From Trichopria drosophilae (Eukaryota; Arthropoda; Insecta; Hymenoptera; Diapriidae), in the NCBI GenBank assembly GCA_030407085.1, contig CM059582.1, positions 139,486,501 to 139,550,500 on the forward strand: DNA of 64,000 nt. Direction: 5' to 3'. Shown piece by piece: positions 32,553-44,241 of this stretch (position 1 is the stretch's first letter; each line of letters opens with the position of its first letter). The translations under genes and the position numbers were made by a program. The notes under the pieces were generated by a model, which was not told the origin of the DNA, did not search any database, and saw only the letters and a list, made by a program, of their open reading frames with translations.

Positions 32553-33740
32553 GGAGTCACAATTTCCAATCCGCAATTTCCACTCCGCATTTTCCAATGA
32601 CGAAAGTTTCCATTGGTAACGTTTACCACTGATACATTTTTCCTACGTTAATTAATTCCACATAGAATTCATTTTTCCAAATATTATATGAAAAATTAAT
32701 GCTTACAAGAATACAATCAAATTTATTAAAAATTTATATAAGACCGAAACATTTTTAAATATTGTAAAACATCCTCATTTTCGAAATAGGTGTCATATTT
32801 CTTTACAATCATCATAAGACGTTGCTCAATGATGTGGCGTAATTGAGTTTTTACTGTTTAAATTTGTTGTTCCAATTGTGGGAATATGGTTTCCGTATCC
32901 GCTTGCTCTTATTGGAGCTCCACCAGAAATGCGTAAATGCAGGGATGGTTTCTTCCGACGACAACCTGAAACAGTTGTGCCAACCTTCGGATAAATTGTT
33001 AGTCCGTGAAAAATTTTGAAGAACAGCATGGTATTGATTCCATATGGATGGATCCTAACGCGGTTTTGTCGCTCGCCTTCTGCCTCTGGCACGTCTACCC
33101 CAAATATAATTTATCTGTGAAAAGAATCTACTGTGACAAATGCTAAGGCACACAACATTTGTGCTACTTCCTTAATGGATGGATTATCAGGGTTGTTATA
33201 ATCCTGTTGTAATCCCTCTGATTGTATGTGACGAAAAATTGCCTGTCTGAGATGAAAGAAGCAAGCACGAACATCGTCCCCGATAGTAGCTCGAACCGCT
33301 TTAAGAATGGCCAACTCAAAATCAGTCAAAATCGCTTGAGGCAACGTAGTGGTAATTCCAATGCCGCCGATTTAATGGCGTTGAGTTCGTCGTGATTAGC
33401 AGCGTGGTTCTCGTTGGAAGAATATTCAGGCCCTTTGATTACTTCAATGCCATCAGTGGATTTTGTGATGGTGCGGGCTGAACACTCAGGGCTATTGCGA
33501 CACTTCCAAAACACTCGCCTAATTTTTTCGAAAAAGAAACTGCGAATTTATGAACTTTTGGTATAATGGTTTTGTCACTGATGACAGTTATAGACCATTT
33601 AAGTCGCACGCAGTAAAGTTTAGATGGAGAAAATGCATTGGAAAATTTGGAAATTGGAAAAATTGGAAAAATAAAGGCTTGGCAAAAATCAACGTTGGAA
33701 AAATAAATAGATGGAAAAAGTGGATTGGAAAAGTGACTCC
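32553..33740 (-). mobile_element. FLYWCH/MULE DNA transposon, internally deleted
   Basis: The ends pair as inverted repeats: 'ggagtcacaatttccaatcc' at 32553 and the complement of 'ggattggaaaagtgactcc' ending at 33740. Between them the minus strand carries FLYWCH zinc-finger and MULE-transposase fragments. I could not see a clean 8-9-bp target duplication. The size (1.19 kb) and missing core show it is a deletion derivative. Confidence 0.68.
32826..33560 (-). pseudogene. FLYWCH zinc finger / MULE transposase fragments
   Basis: Upstream on the minus strand, 'FWKCRNSPECSARTITKS' carries the W and spaced Cys of a FLYWCH zinc finger, followed by a His-rich 'NENHAANHDE'. After a deletion follows 'QAILTDFELAILKAVRATIG' with 'CFFHLRQAIFRHIQSEG', the central MULE transposase block (catalytic D in LTDFE, then the CFFHL block). 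The C-terminal part in another frame shows 'TNNLSEGWHN'. The first catalytic region is missing and frames change at least twice. Confidence 0.75.
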
Positions 33741-35083
33741 GACTTTACTTTTTTAATAGCCCAAAATTTCTTTAATTCTAGAAAACTGTCAAACGTACTT
33801 ACATACAATTAAACAAATAAATTTTACCGTTTCGACCATAGTGTTTCACATACTTGTTGACAAAATATGATATAAGTTTCACTGAAAGATGTCATTAATA
33901 ATTCGATCAAATAAAGAAAATTCGATGCATATAATAAGTCGTGCTTATAATAAACGCTATTAAGATGAGCTGGTGAATGGTCGGGTACGTGCAAAGACAA
34001 TTCTGTGTACATAATAAACCATGTTAATGTAGATTGATGTAGGCTCGGGCACGTGTAAAAATAATGATGGGTGCATAACAAACCCTGTTAAAATTATCCA
34101 TGCAAACATTTTTTTAATTTATTTGAGCCACTGCAAGTACATATATTGGCAAACAAATATTAACTAGTATTTTTAATATACAAGGTGAGAATTGTAAATA
34201 TTGGCGCAATTTTTATTTGTTGCAAACTACTGAAGTTTGAAAAGAAAAATAAAACTCATGATTAAGTTTCTGTTCCTGAAATGAACAATTCAGTAAGTTT
34301 TACATATTATAAACATTGAATTAACTACCGTATTTTTCGACTGGGTAAAAATGGCACCAGGAATTAACAAAGTAGTTTTGAAACCAGACAAAATTTAGTC
34401 TTTAATATCCAAATAGTTAGTGTTCGTTTGACACATAATATTCATACTTCTACCTGATTAATGCAGCGTAGGAAAATAAAATAAATACTTTGTTAATATT
34501 TTTTAACAAATAAAGACCACTCAATCGGACGGATTGTTAAAAAAGTAACGACGGCTTGGAAAGTTCAAATGTATTTAATATTTTTAACCCTCTAGGTACT
34601 GGTGGGACGTGGGAGTCCCATAGATTTAAAAATACTTTTTAGCTTTTTTAATGGCAAATCCGGTATGTGATATCGACGGTAGGTTTCCGTCGGTCATGCA
34701 GAATGTGTTCCTACCAGCAGCTACAGTTATTCAAATGGTTAAATATTAGAAAAGCTGTGAATTGTGCCTTGCATTGCAGGTTAACTGTCGTATTCGTATG
34801 TCACTCGATAATTTTTCAAAATAAAGTATGTACTAATGATGTTATGGTAAAATCAGTGTATATTTTTCGTATTTTATTTTAAGCACGTATTAGTATCTTT
34901 AAGTAGTATACACGTATTGTCAATGTATTCTGATCTCTTTAAAGCAACAGTGATATTGCCTTTCGGAAAATTAAATCGTCGTTATATTTTAAGAATTTTT
35001 CTGTCTCCATTGTTTTCTTTCAAAATGCCTTGTCTAAAAATGGAACATGCTTGGTTTTTTTATTATGAATAAGCAAACTATCC

Positions 35084-35092
<9 letters not shown>
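33741..35092. other. No supported gene
   Basis: AT-rich. A loosely repeated ~70-bp unit with 'cataataaac' and 'cgggcacgtg' words lies at about 33918-34095. No coding domain seen. Confidence 0.4.

Positions 35093-35145
<53 letters not shown>
35093..35145. repeat. (TAA)n microsatellite
   Basis: About 17 uninterrupted taa triplets directly abut the truncated 5' end of an R4/Dong-like copy. Confidence 0.95.
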
Positions 35146-36435
35146 GTGATTAATCGAACGGAGGATCCCCTGATGATGCTAGTACATCAGCATGAAATTC
35201 AGGGGAAGGGGGCGTTTTTGTACAACGCGGCGGAACGAGCGGCGCGAAACCTCGGTCTGGTTTTCAACGTGGGACGTAGTGGTGCACAGGAGGCTGGATC
35301 AGTCATCAATCTGTGCCCAGTGCGTCTCAGGGCTAACATACGGAAGGAACAACTCCGTATGTTGGAGGGAAGGCATATCGACAAGCCGTTGCATGGACAA
35401 TTCTTTCGAAATGTCCAACAACTTGGCTTGTCGACAGAGATGACCTTCTCCTTCTTAAGATCAGCCGGCTTGAAATCCGAGACCGAGGGTTTTATCTTCG
35501 CGTGCCAGGATGGGGTCATCAATACCTTAGCGTATCGCCAGAACATCTTACACCAGGCGGTACAGAGTACGCTTTGTAGATTGTGTAGATGTCATGCTGA
35601 AACACTAATGCATCTTTTGGCAGCATGCCCAATATATGCAGTTTCAGCATACATCGAACGCCACAATGCGGCTCTTCGAGTGCTGTATTACCACCTTCGC
35701 AGCACTTATAGTATTGATGCAACCCCAGTTTTGCCGTACGTCCCCACTGATATTGAATCCGTAGTCGGGAATGAGTCGTGCCGAATATACTGGAATTACT
35801 CATTCCCGACGAGCAGGCAAATATCAGCCAATAAGCCTGACATCGTCCTTGTTGACTTCGATGACAAATCCATCTTCGTCATCGAGTTTTCTGCACCAGC
35901 AGAAACAAATATAGTCAGCAAAGAGGACGAAAAACGGATGAAATATCCGGAACTCCTATTCGAGATTCGCAAACTATATCGAGGATTCAAAATCAAGCTC
36001 GTCGTGCTGATAATTGGAGTGCTGGGAGGAATGAGACCAACTTTCCTCCAAAACATCAAAAGCATTCCGGCCTGTCGAGAACATGCAAATTCCATCGCAG
36101 GCCGAATGCAGAAAGCAGTGCTGCTGGGATCTCTCCGTCTACTTAGGTCACACGAGGTCCTGTAACCACTAACCCAATGGTAGAGGGAGTGGTTACAGTT
36201 GCAAACGAAATGGCCCGGTGCAGTCTGCAGCGGAGGAGATGGATATCGGAGCCACTTTTCTGCTGCAGACTGCACACGTGGATTCTGGAGGGCCAAGGGA
36301 GGTTAGGGTTTTAGTCGGTAAACCTTGCCGTTAACATCAAAGGTGAGGGAGTCCGACACACGGGGGGTTACACAACATCTTCAACCCCCTATGGTGCCTA
36401 ATGCATTTCCCCCCTCCGTCAAAAAAAAAAAAAAA
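35144..36435 (+). pseudogene. R4/Dong-like LINE 3' end (copy A), best preserved
   Basis: An open frame of about 338 codons continues to 36165 and then a 3' UTR with an A14 tract at 36421-36434. It includes a zinc finger ('CRLCRCHAETLMHLLAACP', CCHC-type) and the restriction-like endonuclease with 'NKPDIVLVDFDDKSIFVIE' (PD...D...E) and a 'FEIRKLYRGFKIKLVVLIIG' helix-strand end. This endonuclease type defines the site-selective R2/R4/NeSL clades. The RT is missing through 5' truncation. The open frame is read as beginning in the TAA repeat, giving a spurious poly-Asn start. Confidence 0.83.
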
Positions 36436-38721
36436 CAACGGGGAGTAGGGCTAATCACCCTTCTCCCGGTATTTGCGGTTACTATGAATAGAACGCGCAG
36501 GGCTCCTGACCATCGGGCTGCTTCGGATGCAGCCCAGTCCCGAGGTGGAGGAGCCGAAACAGGTGTCCGGGACAACAACGCACGAATGCCCACGGACGAT
36601 TTCAGTGGACGGAGGATCTCAGGCAAGATCTAATGCTGGAAGAGGAAAGCTGTCCGCAACAGAGAGGCTACATGGCGCGAATGCATAGTCGGTTTTCATT
36701 AATGCAACCCGAACTGGCAGATCGCTTTTCTCAACAACAGCTGAGAGATTATGTGGCCTATCTGAGGCGGACAGGTTTCGTTGTTCCCCGCTGTCAACCG
36801 GTACCGGATGTGCGGGCAATAACAACTGAGCCCGTACGCGGTGCTGAGAGAGTTGCTCCACATTATGAAAGCTAGACACTCGTGTTTAGGCAAAATTTGA
36901 CAACGAAAATTTTGCCTAAACAACGAGAATTAGACAGAGCAAATAGCCTACTTCTGGATGCTCTTCCAGATGTCTGCGACCTGTGGCAAGTCAATTGTGC
37001 CGTTTACGAGGCTGCAAGTGATCTGGTGACTCCGCGAAATCTGACACAGATATCGGGGAGTCGGCAGATTACAAAACGCATGTCTCAATTGAACGGTAAG
37101 ATTCGACTAACACGGAAACTCGCTTCCCGAATTCAGTGTGTGATCAACTATTTAACATCTGGCCGTTCATTTACAGCTAAAGGCAAGAAGTTCGCACAAC
37201 AACTGCGGACGTACTATCACACACTGAACAAGCTGAAGTTGCTTAACATCAAGCAACATTTAGCGGATAAAATTAGGGTTTTGGCCGATGCCAAAAAGAG
37301 GATGCAAAGACGGGAAGAAGGAATTCGACAAAACTCAATATTTTGGATGAATCCTTCCAACCTCTTCAAACATTGTATTGCAGCCTCAAGCGAGTTTCCG
37401 TCGTTGGCCGCAGTTGAGGAATTCTGGGGGAGCATATACGAGAAAACATCTAGGCTTAATGCAGACACTCCAGGTATTGAAATCTTCACTGAGTTGTGCG
37501 ACGAAGTCACACAACAAAGTGAAGATTGCCCACCCGTCAGTGCATTAGAGCTGAAAAATGCCATCACAGAAGCGAGGAATTTCTCCTTGCCGGGCTGGGA
37601 TGGAATTAACAATTATTGGTGGAAGAAGTTCACTTCTGTCCATCAACACCTAGCCCGAATATTCACCTCTTATATAAATGAAGACCAACCCATTCCGCAC
37701 TGGCTGGTGGAGGGCCGAACGACACTGATCCCAAAATCGGGAGACTTGTCCGATCCGAAAAACCATAGACCGATCACGTGTCTCAATAAGTTATACAAAT
37801 TGTTCACTAACATCTTGAACGAACGAATTGAGAAATCCGTGAAACCGGTGTGGCAACGGATGGTAGAACAACGAGGCTGCAAAATGGGTGTATCAGGCTG
37901 CAAGAACAACTTGCTTATCGACAGGTGTGTTTGTCAGGACGCAATCCAGTAGAAGCGTAACCTGTCGATAGCCTGGCTCGATTACATGAAGGCGTATGAC
38001 TCAACATCGCACGAGCTTTTAAGCCTGTTGCTCAAACGCCTCCATGTCCACCCAAACATAGTGAGAATTGTAGAAGACCTGATTTGACTGTAGAAGGCCT
38101 CTTTGAAAAACACGCTTTTTCATGACATCGGGCAAGCGTCGAACCTTGTCTAGACTGGTTCAATTCCAAAGAGGTATCTATCAGGAAAATTCTCTGAGTC
38201 CTCTGTTCTTCTGCATCTCACTATTGCCTCTATCCGTTGCTCTCCGAGAATCTCAAGGATACATGTATGGGCCGCATGGTGAACGTGTACATAAGATCAC
38301 TCATTTATTCTATATGGATGATCTTAAATTATACGCATCAGGCACGATCAATTACATCGATCTCTAAACATCGTTCTCATATACTCGAGAGATATAGGCA
38401 TGGAAATCGGATTCGACAAGTGTGCAGTCGTTCATTTGCACAGAGGAAGGTCAGGCTCCCATAACAACGATATGGAGCTCGTCAACGGAAATGTCATCCG
38501 CCACCTTAGTGCCGAAGAAGCCTACACATACCTAGGCGTACCTCAAAGGCATGTCCAGGATGTGCAGGCTGCTAAAACCACCATAATTAAGAAATACCGG
38601 CGCATTCTCCGTCAGATCTGGTCATCAGAATTGACCGGGAGAAATAAGGTGGCAGCCACGAATATGTTGGCCGTATCACCAGTGCTCTATTCTTTTGGAG
38701 CACTGAAGTGGAACGTTGACG
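36436..38721 (+). pseudogene. R4/Dong-like LINE N-terminus and RT (copy B)
   Basis: Begins directly after the poly(A) of copy A. The N-terminal region ('WTEDLRQDLMLEE', then 'QQLRDYVAYLRRTGFVVPRC') precedes a long helical segment (36882-37400). The RT starts with 'FSLPGWDGINNYWWKKF', then 'WLVEGRTTLIPKSGDL' and 'NHRPITCLNKLYKLFTNIL', continues with 'WLDYMKAYDS' (catalytic Asp), and after frame changes reaches 'RGIYQENSLSPLFF' and 'ITHLFYMDDLKLYA' (the YMDD-type box). It ends abruptly in the post-RT region at the I/Vingi-like insertion. Several stops and frameshifts are present. Confidence 0.82.
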
Positions 38722-40827
38722 AGCCATTGGGCCGGACAAAATTCCCGCTGAACTTCTTAAGCACATGGACTCCCAAGGACTTTCTCCCCTTCTTTCGCTC
38801 TTTAATAGGATTTTTGCTGAGGAGGTCTTTCCCCAAGGATGGGCCGATTCGACGATCTTTACCCTGTACAAGAAAGGTGCGCGTCACGACCCCTCTAATT
38901 ACCGTATAATTGCGATAACTAACGCCCTGGCGAAGCTCTTTTCTCAGATCTTATGTACACACCTGTCCAAGTGGGCAACGCAGAAAGCCTTTCTTCCGGA
39001 GGAGCAATCTGGCTTTTGGGGTGGGAGGGGGACCGTGGACAACATCTTCTGCCTCCTCGCATCCGCGCAGGTCATCTTGCGACGCCGGAACGCGAAACTT
39101 TTCAGCCTTTTCGTTGACTTTAAGAGGGCCTTTGATTCCGTCCCTCATGCTCTCCTATGGCGTAAGCTCCTTGGACTAGGTGTTAGCGCTAAATTCGTCA
39201 GGGTGCTTAGCGCGCTATATCGTGCAGCGTCAGTTTTGTTTAACAACGATGAAGGTGGAGTGTCGAGTTTCAATGTATCCGTAGGTGTGCTTCAAGGCGA
39301 AATTCTGAGTCCATTATTATTTATTTTGTACATTTCAGACATAATCACTTTTTTCCGGGATAACAATGTTCGCGGGGTGGACGTTACCAGATCCGTCGAT
39401 CTGCTAATGCTCCTCTATGCTGATGATCTTACTATTCTTGCTTTTTCTCCCTCAGATCTTCGCCGTAAGCTAAGAATCCTCTCCGACTACTGCTCGACTA
39501 CCCAGCTCACCGTAAATGTCGAGAAGACCAAGATAATTTGTTTCAGAAGGGCTGGCCCGCTCGACCAGTTCTCGTGAGGATTTCTGTTCGATAACACTCC
39601 TATTGAAATTACAAGCGCATACAGATTTGTAGGCATTGTGTTTTCCTCTTCAGCGTCGGGCCTTCAGCCGTTTGAGGACGCCGTCATTCGAACAGGGGCC
39701 GCGACCGCTGCGTCTCTGGCGACAATAAACTCTGCGAAGATGGATGCGTGGGACGCATACTGGAAACTGTACAAAGCCTTGGTTACATCGGTCCTTTTAT
39801 ACGCAGCTCCGTTTTGGGCTCTCCGACACTTGGACAGGCTGGAGTCGGTGCAGATTGACTTTTTTAAAAGGCTTCTTCATTTGTCGAGAAATGCCCCGGC
39901 CTATTTAATTCGTCTACAGCTCGGTATCCCTCCGATTGCGGTCGAGATACTAAATCAGTCGCTAAAATGGATAATTAAGACCCTCAGACTGCCCGACTCC
40001 AGGCTGCCCAAGATTTTGCTTATTCGTTTAAGAGAGCTGTCTGTTTTATCTCCAGAGGAGCCGCGAAACTGGCTTACGCAGCTCCTCTCGCTTTTGGATG
40101 AGGCGGATGCGGATGCTCTGCGGGGCAGCTTTGAGGCCGAGTCCTGGGCGGACGCTGGCCCGCGTTTAATTGCTAAATATATGGATTCTTGTAAAACAAA
40201 AGATTTGGCAAGATACTATAATTCTGAGAATGTACAGCTGCCAATTTTCCGCCAGCTCTCCGACTCGTCATATACGCTGTACCCGCTGCGTTTGCCTCTG
40301 CCTTGCCTAAGAGTAAAAGCTCAACTTAGACTGGCAACACTTTTCACGCGCTCGCTCTCAGTCTCCGGTATGCGTCTCAGCTTCAATCCGCAAACGCCAT
40401 GCTCTCTGTTCAATATGAATGCGCCAGACTCTCTTCGTCATATTTTCGCTGAATGCCCATCACTTGCGCCAGTCCACCGCGATTTTGCTGCACTTGTTCC
40501 CGCGAGTTCTCCTAACAACCTTTTTTGTACCCTAATATGTAACACAGATCTTTTCTCAGCAAAAATACTATTAAGATTTGTGAGAGCGACCCATGTCAGA
40601 AGACAATTTCTGCTGGGCGACTAGTTTTAGCTTCTCTTTAAGTTTATAGCGCCCTTTCGTTTTAATTCATACTAGGTTAATTTTTGTTTTTGTTATAAAG
40701 CGTACGACAATTTTATTTATGTATCCGCGAACTATGTCTACGTCTTAGTCCGGAACTCTCCTCTCAACAGGTGTACCCCCCATACGAGAGTAATAAATAC
40801 AAATACAAAAAAAAAATACAATACAAA
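38722..40827 (+). mobile_element. I/Vingi-like LINE, 5'-truncated
   Basis: A relatively young non-LTR element interrupts the R4-like LINE. It begins within the RT ('LSPLLSLFNRIFAEEVFPQG') and ends in a 3' tail with 'aataaatacaaatacaaaa' and related A-rich words. Only one or two breaks disturb its frame. Its start is truncated, so no endonuclease domain is present. The flanking sequences on both sides are copies of the same ~300-bp R4-like segment. Confidence 0.75.
38735..40624 (+). pseudogene. I/Vingi-like reverse transcriptase and C-terminal region
   Basis: The RT shows 'STIFTLYKKGARHDPSNYR', 'LPEEQSGFWGGRGTVDNIF' and 'LFSLFVDFKRAFDSVPH' (catalytic Asp). These are followed by 'VGVLQGEILSPLLFILYIS' and 'LLMLLYADDLTILA' (YADD). 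A frame change at about 39577 separates these from a C-terminal part, 39600-40624, with 'YWKLYKALVTSVLLYAAPFW' (thumb) and a final 'CSLFNMNAPDSLRHIFAECP' Cys/His motif. Clade (I, Vingi or a relative) is uncertain; the domain assignment is firm. Confidence 0.82.
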
Positions 40828-42182
40828 GTGTGCAGTCGGTCAATTGCACTGAGCAAGGTCCGACTCCATTAACAATGATATGGAGCTTGTCAACGGAAAT
40901 GTCATCCTCCACCGTAGCGCCGAGAAAGCCTACACATACCTGGGAGTACCCCAGAGGCATGTCCAGAATGTGCAGACTGCTAAAACGACCATCATTAAGA
41001 AATACCGGCGCCTTCTCCATCAGATCTGGTCATTAGAATTGACGGGGAAAATAAGGTGGCAGTCACGAATGTTTTGGCCGTTTCACCAGTGCTCTATATG
41101 TTTTGGAGCACTTAAGTGGAACGTTGAAAAGCTAAGGGATCTTGACCGATGCACACGGAAGATGATTTGTATGCAACGCAGTTTGCATCCATGATCTTCC
41201 GTGGAACCACTGTATTTGCCCCGAAATATGGGAGGTCGTGGCCTTTTGAGCCTGGAGTGTATGCATGACCGATTGATCCTCGAAACGGCTTGCGACGTGA
41301 TTAATCGAACGGAGAATCCCCTGATGATGCTAGTTCATCGGCATGAAATTCAGGGGAAGGGGCGTTTTTGTACAACGCGTCGGAACGGGCTAAATCTCGG
41401 TCTGGTTTGTTGAAATGTCCAGCATCTTGGCTTGTCGGTAGAGATGACCTTCTCGTTCTTAAAATCAGCCGGCTTGAAATCTGATACCGAGGTTTTTATT
41501 CTCGCATGCCAGGATGGGGTCGTCAATACCTTAGCGTACCGCTACAATATCTTACACCAGGCGGTGCAGAATACGCTTTGTAGATCGTGTGGATGTCACG
41601 TTGAGACACTAATGCATCTGTTGGCAGCTTGTGCAAGATATGAAGTCTCAGCGTACAACCAACGTCACAATGCGGCTCTCCGATTGCTGCATTATCATCT
41701 CCGCAGCACTTACAGTATTGACACGACCCCAGTTTTGTCGTAAGTCCCCATTGATATTGAATCCGTTGTCGGAAATGAGTCGTGCCGAATATACTGGAAT
41801 TATTCATTTCCGACGAGCAGGCAAATATCAGACAATAAGCCTGACATCGTCCTTGTTGACTTCGATGACAAATCCATCTTCGTCGTCGAGTTCTCTCAAT
41901 ATCAAGAACTTGTGTTCGAGATTCGCAAGCTGTATCAAGGATTCAAAATTAAGCTCGTCGTAGTAATAATTGGAGTGCTGGGAGGAATAAGACCAACTTT
42001 CCTCGATAACATCAAAAGTATTCCGGTCTGCTAACAACATGCAAATTTCATCGCAGGCCGAATGCAGAAAGTAATGCTTCTTGGATCTATCCGTCTGCTG
42101 AGATGAAATGAGAACCTGTAACTACTAACCCGAATGTAGAGGAAGTGGTTGCAGTTACCATCGACATGGCCCGGTGCAGTAT
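40828..42182 (+). pseudogene. R4/Dong-like LINE 3' part (copy C)
   Basis: Starts exactly after the tail of the I/Vingi-like element at 'gtgtgcagtcggtcaattgc', repeating in diverged form the last ~300 bp of copy B, then continues downstream. It encodes 'EKAYTYLGVPQRHVQ', 'LYLPRNMGGRGLLSLE', the CCHC-type region ('CRSCGCHVETLMHLLAAC') and a gapped endonuclease ('DNKPDIVLVDFDDKSIFVVE', then a ~50-bp deletion). Several indels. The 3' UTR stops abruptly near 42182 and joins unrelated DNA. Confidence 0.8.
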
Positions 42183-42349
42183 ACTACAGTGCACAGAGCG
42201 GTCCGGGCGTCCCTCGTTGAAAATCGAAGCAGAAATAAACATTGCGATTTCAACAGTTTTAGTCTTCAGTGCAAATGTTTTGGCTCTAAATGCCATATGG
42301 TACTATTGTAGCTCTTTAACAGATCCTTATTGCTTCTAAGCGCTTCCGC

Positions 42350-43560
42350 CTTTTTTCATTGGCACCAGCTACCCTATCCGTCTGGGTAGAACGAGTTGTT
42401 GGAATTATCGTTGATAGAGCAGATGATACGTCGCGAAGATTCCTTTTTTCATACCTTCAACGCTGTTGACATTTCGCTGAATCGCTAACCCATAGTAGGT
42501 TATTAACTTTTTTATAAGTGAGTCGGTCAATTTGCCTCTGCCTCCGATTTTTTCCAGTTTTTTTAAATTCTGAGCCGACTACCCATTCGCTTTTGCACGT
42601 GGCTTATACACTTACTTTTTTTAACAATAAGTTCTTCGCCGTATCGAGCAGCATCAAGAATAACCTTGAAGATTTTAGAATCTCCGTCTCCAATGTAATT
42701 CGAGTATTTTACTCCAGACTTTTCCTCGGACCTTAGAAACATCTCCAGTACCAAATCAACCTTCATTTTACCTGCAGAGCCCCTGTGCTTTTTTGAACAA
42801 GATTCTGCATGACCCTCGTGCCACTTGAAAAATCTTTAGTGTTCAATCCTTTTTTTTTACGTACACATTCAAAGCAAAAACTACTTTTACGATAGTCGCC
42901 GATTTTTCTAGAAAAGTATTCAATAAGGGTAGTAAGACCGTACAAGGACTTGAAGCCTCTTTTTTTCAAGCTGCCATCCGCTGATACTTTTAGTTGCGTA
43001 AGTGCTTCCCGTTTTTCGTTTTCTTTTTGCTCTTCTTCGACAGCTTGTGAACAGCAGTAAATAAAAATAGATTCACTGCAAATGTTCAATTACTCTATAA
43101 TATGACGATTGCGAAATACCTTTGCAAATATCCATGAAGCTGCAAAATAAATTTATTTCATCTATACCAACTCCATGTTTCGACGAGAGAATCAGATTGC
43201 ACAAAACTTTTACCACACTTGCACATAACGACTAATTTGAATCCTAAACCACGTGCTGCTGTTTCTTCAAACCGAATTTTTTATTTACAATTTTGGCTCA
43301 CCAAAATATCAACAAGTACATTGTAAACTGTATAAAACTCAATGATTTCGATAAGCGAGACGCAATGAAAAAGATACCGCGTGGTCAGTAGTCGCAATTT
43401 TTTTTTCGCTTGCACTCGAAGGCATGGAGTCTAACTCGGAGCTACTCTCCAAACTGCCATTTTTTTCGATATCCGTGAAATTTTCATTTTTTTGATTCCG
43501 CTGCCCGACACCTTTCATTTGCCTTGCCTTTTTGGTACTACGACACTTTAGATTAAGAAC
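42350..43560 (-). pseudogene. Mutator-like (PF20700-type) transposase
   Basis: On the minus strand the frames give 'EETAARGLGFKLVVMC', then 'INLFCSFMDICKGISQSSY', 'LKVSADGSLKKRGFKSLYG' and 'KYSNYIGDGDSKIFKVILD', followed by 'KCISHVQKRMGSRLR' and 'GGRGKLTDSLIKKLITYYG'. These blocks in this order are characteristic of the arthropod Mutator-type transposase family with conserved acidic residues in SADGS and GDGDS. A 1-bp frameshift near 42770 splits it and further breaks occur upstream. TIRs were not located. Confidence 0.78.
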
Positions 43561-43599
43561 AAACTCACACCTCCTCTTTTTAGTCGACTGATAGAGCTA

Positions 43600-44241
43600 G
43601 ACTGATCGTTTTCGCACGCATATAGGAATATCCACCTAATGAGTTCTTTCGGGCATGAAAATGCAATACATTATTCCAGGTCATTTATTTTTGGAAAATG
43701 TGACGAATTTTAGAATCACTCCTGGGCATAAAATATTAAATTTCTCTGGACAACAATGAAAATTGACGTATATTAGACTAATTCCCATGCATAGATGATT
43801 AAATTTCGCTTCACAACAATGAATGAAAATCAGAATGTCCACATAATGAGGTCTTTCGGCCATGAAAATACAAAACATCACTCCAGGTCATTTATTTTTA
43901 ATATTCCACATATTAGAAGCAGTCCTGAGCATAGATGATTAAATCCCTCTTCTCAACAATGAATAAAAATCATAATATCCACATAATGAGTTCTTTCGGG
44001 CAGGAAAATGCAAAGCATTATTCCAGGTCACTAATTTGGAAAATTTAAGGAATTTTAGAATCTTTCCTAGGCATAAAATATTAAATCCCTATTCACAACA
44101 ATGAATGAAAATCAGAATATACACATAATGAGTTCTTTCGGACATGAAAATGCAGCACATTATTCCAGGTCATTTATTTGGAAAATTTTACGAATTTTAG
44201 AATTACTCCTAGGCGTAAAATATTAAACCCCTCTGGACAAC
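43600..44241. repeat. ~142-bp satellite, left block
   Basis: Units carry 'gagttctttcgggcatgaaa', 'ttattccaggtcatttattt', 'cgaattttagaatcactcct' and 'aacaatgaatgaaaatca' in that order. Spacing is about 141 bp (43988 to 44128), with one longer interval caused by an extra half unit. The array is cut at 44241 by the LTR retrotransposon. Confidence 0.85.

Noticed and set aside
34567..34625. piggyBac-like end (ttaaccctctaggtactgg)
   Set aside because: No partner inverted end or transposase found nearby.
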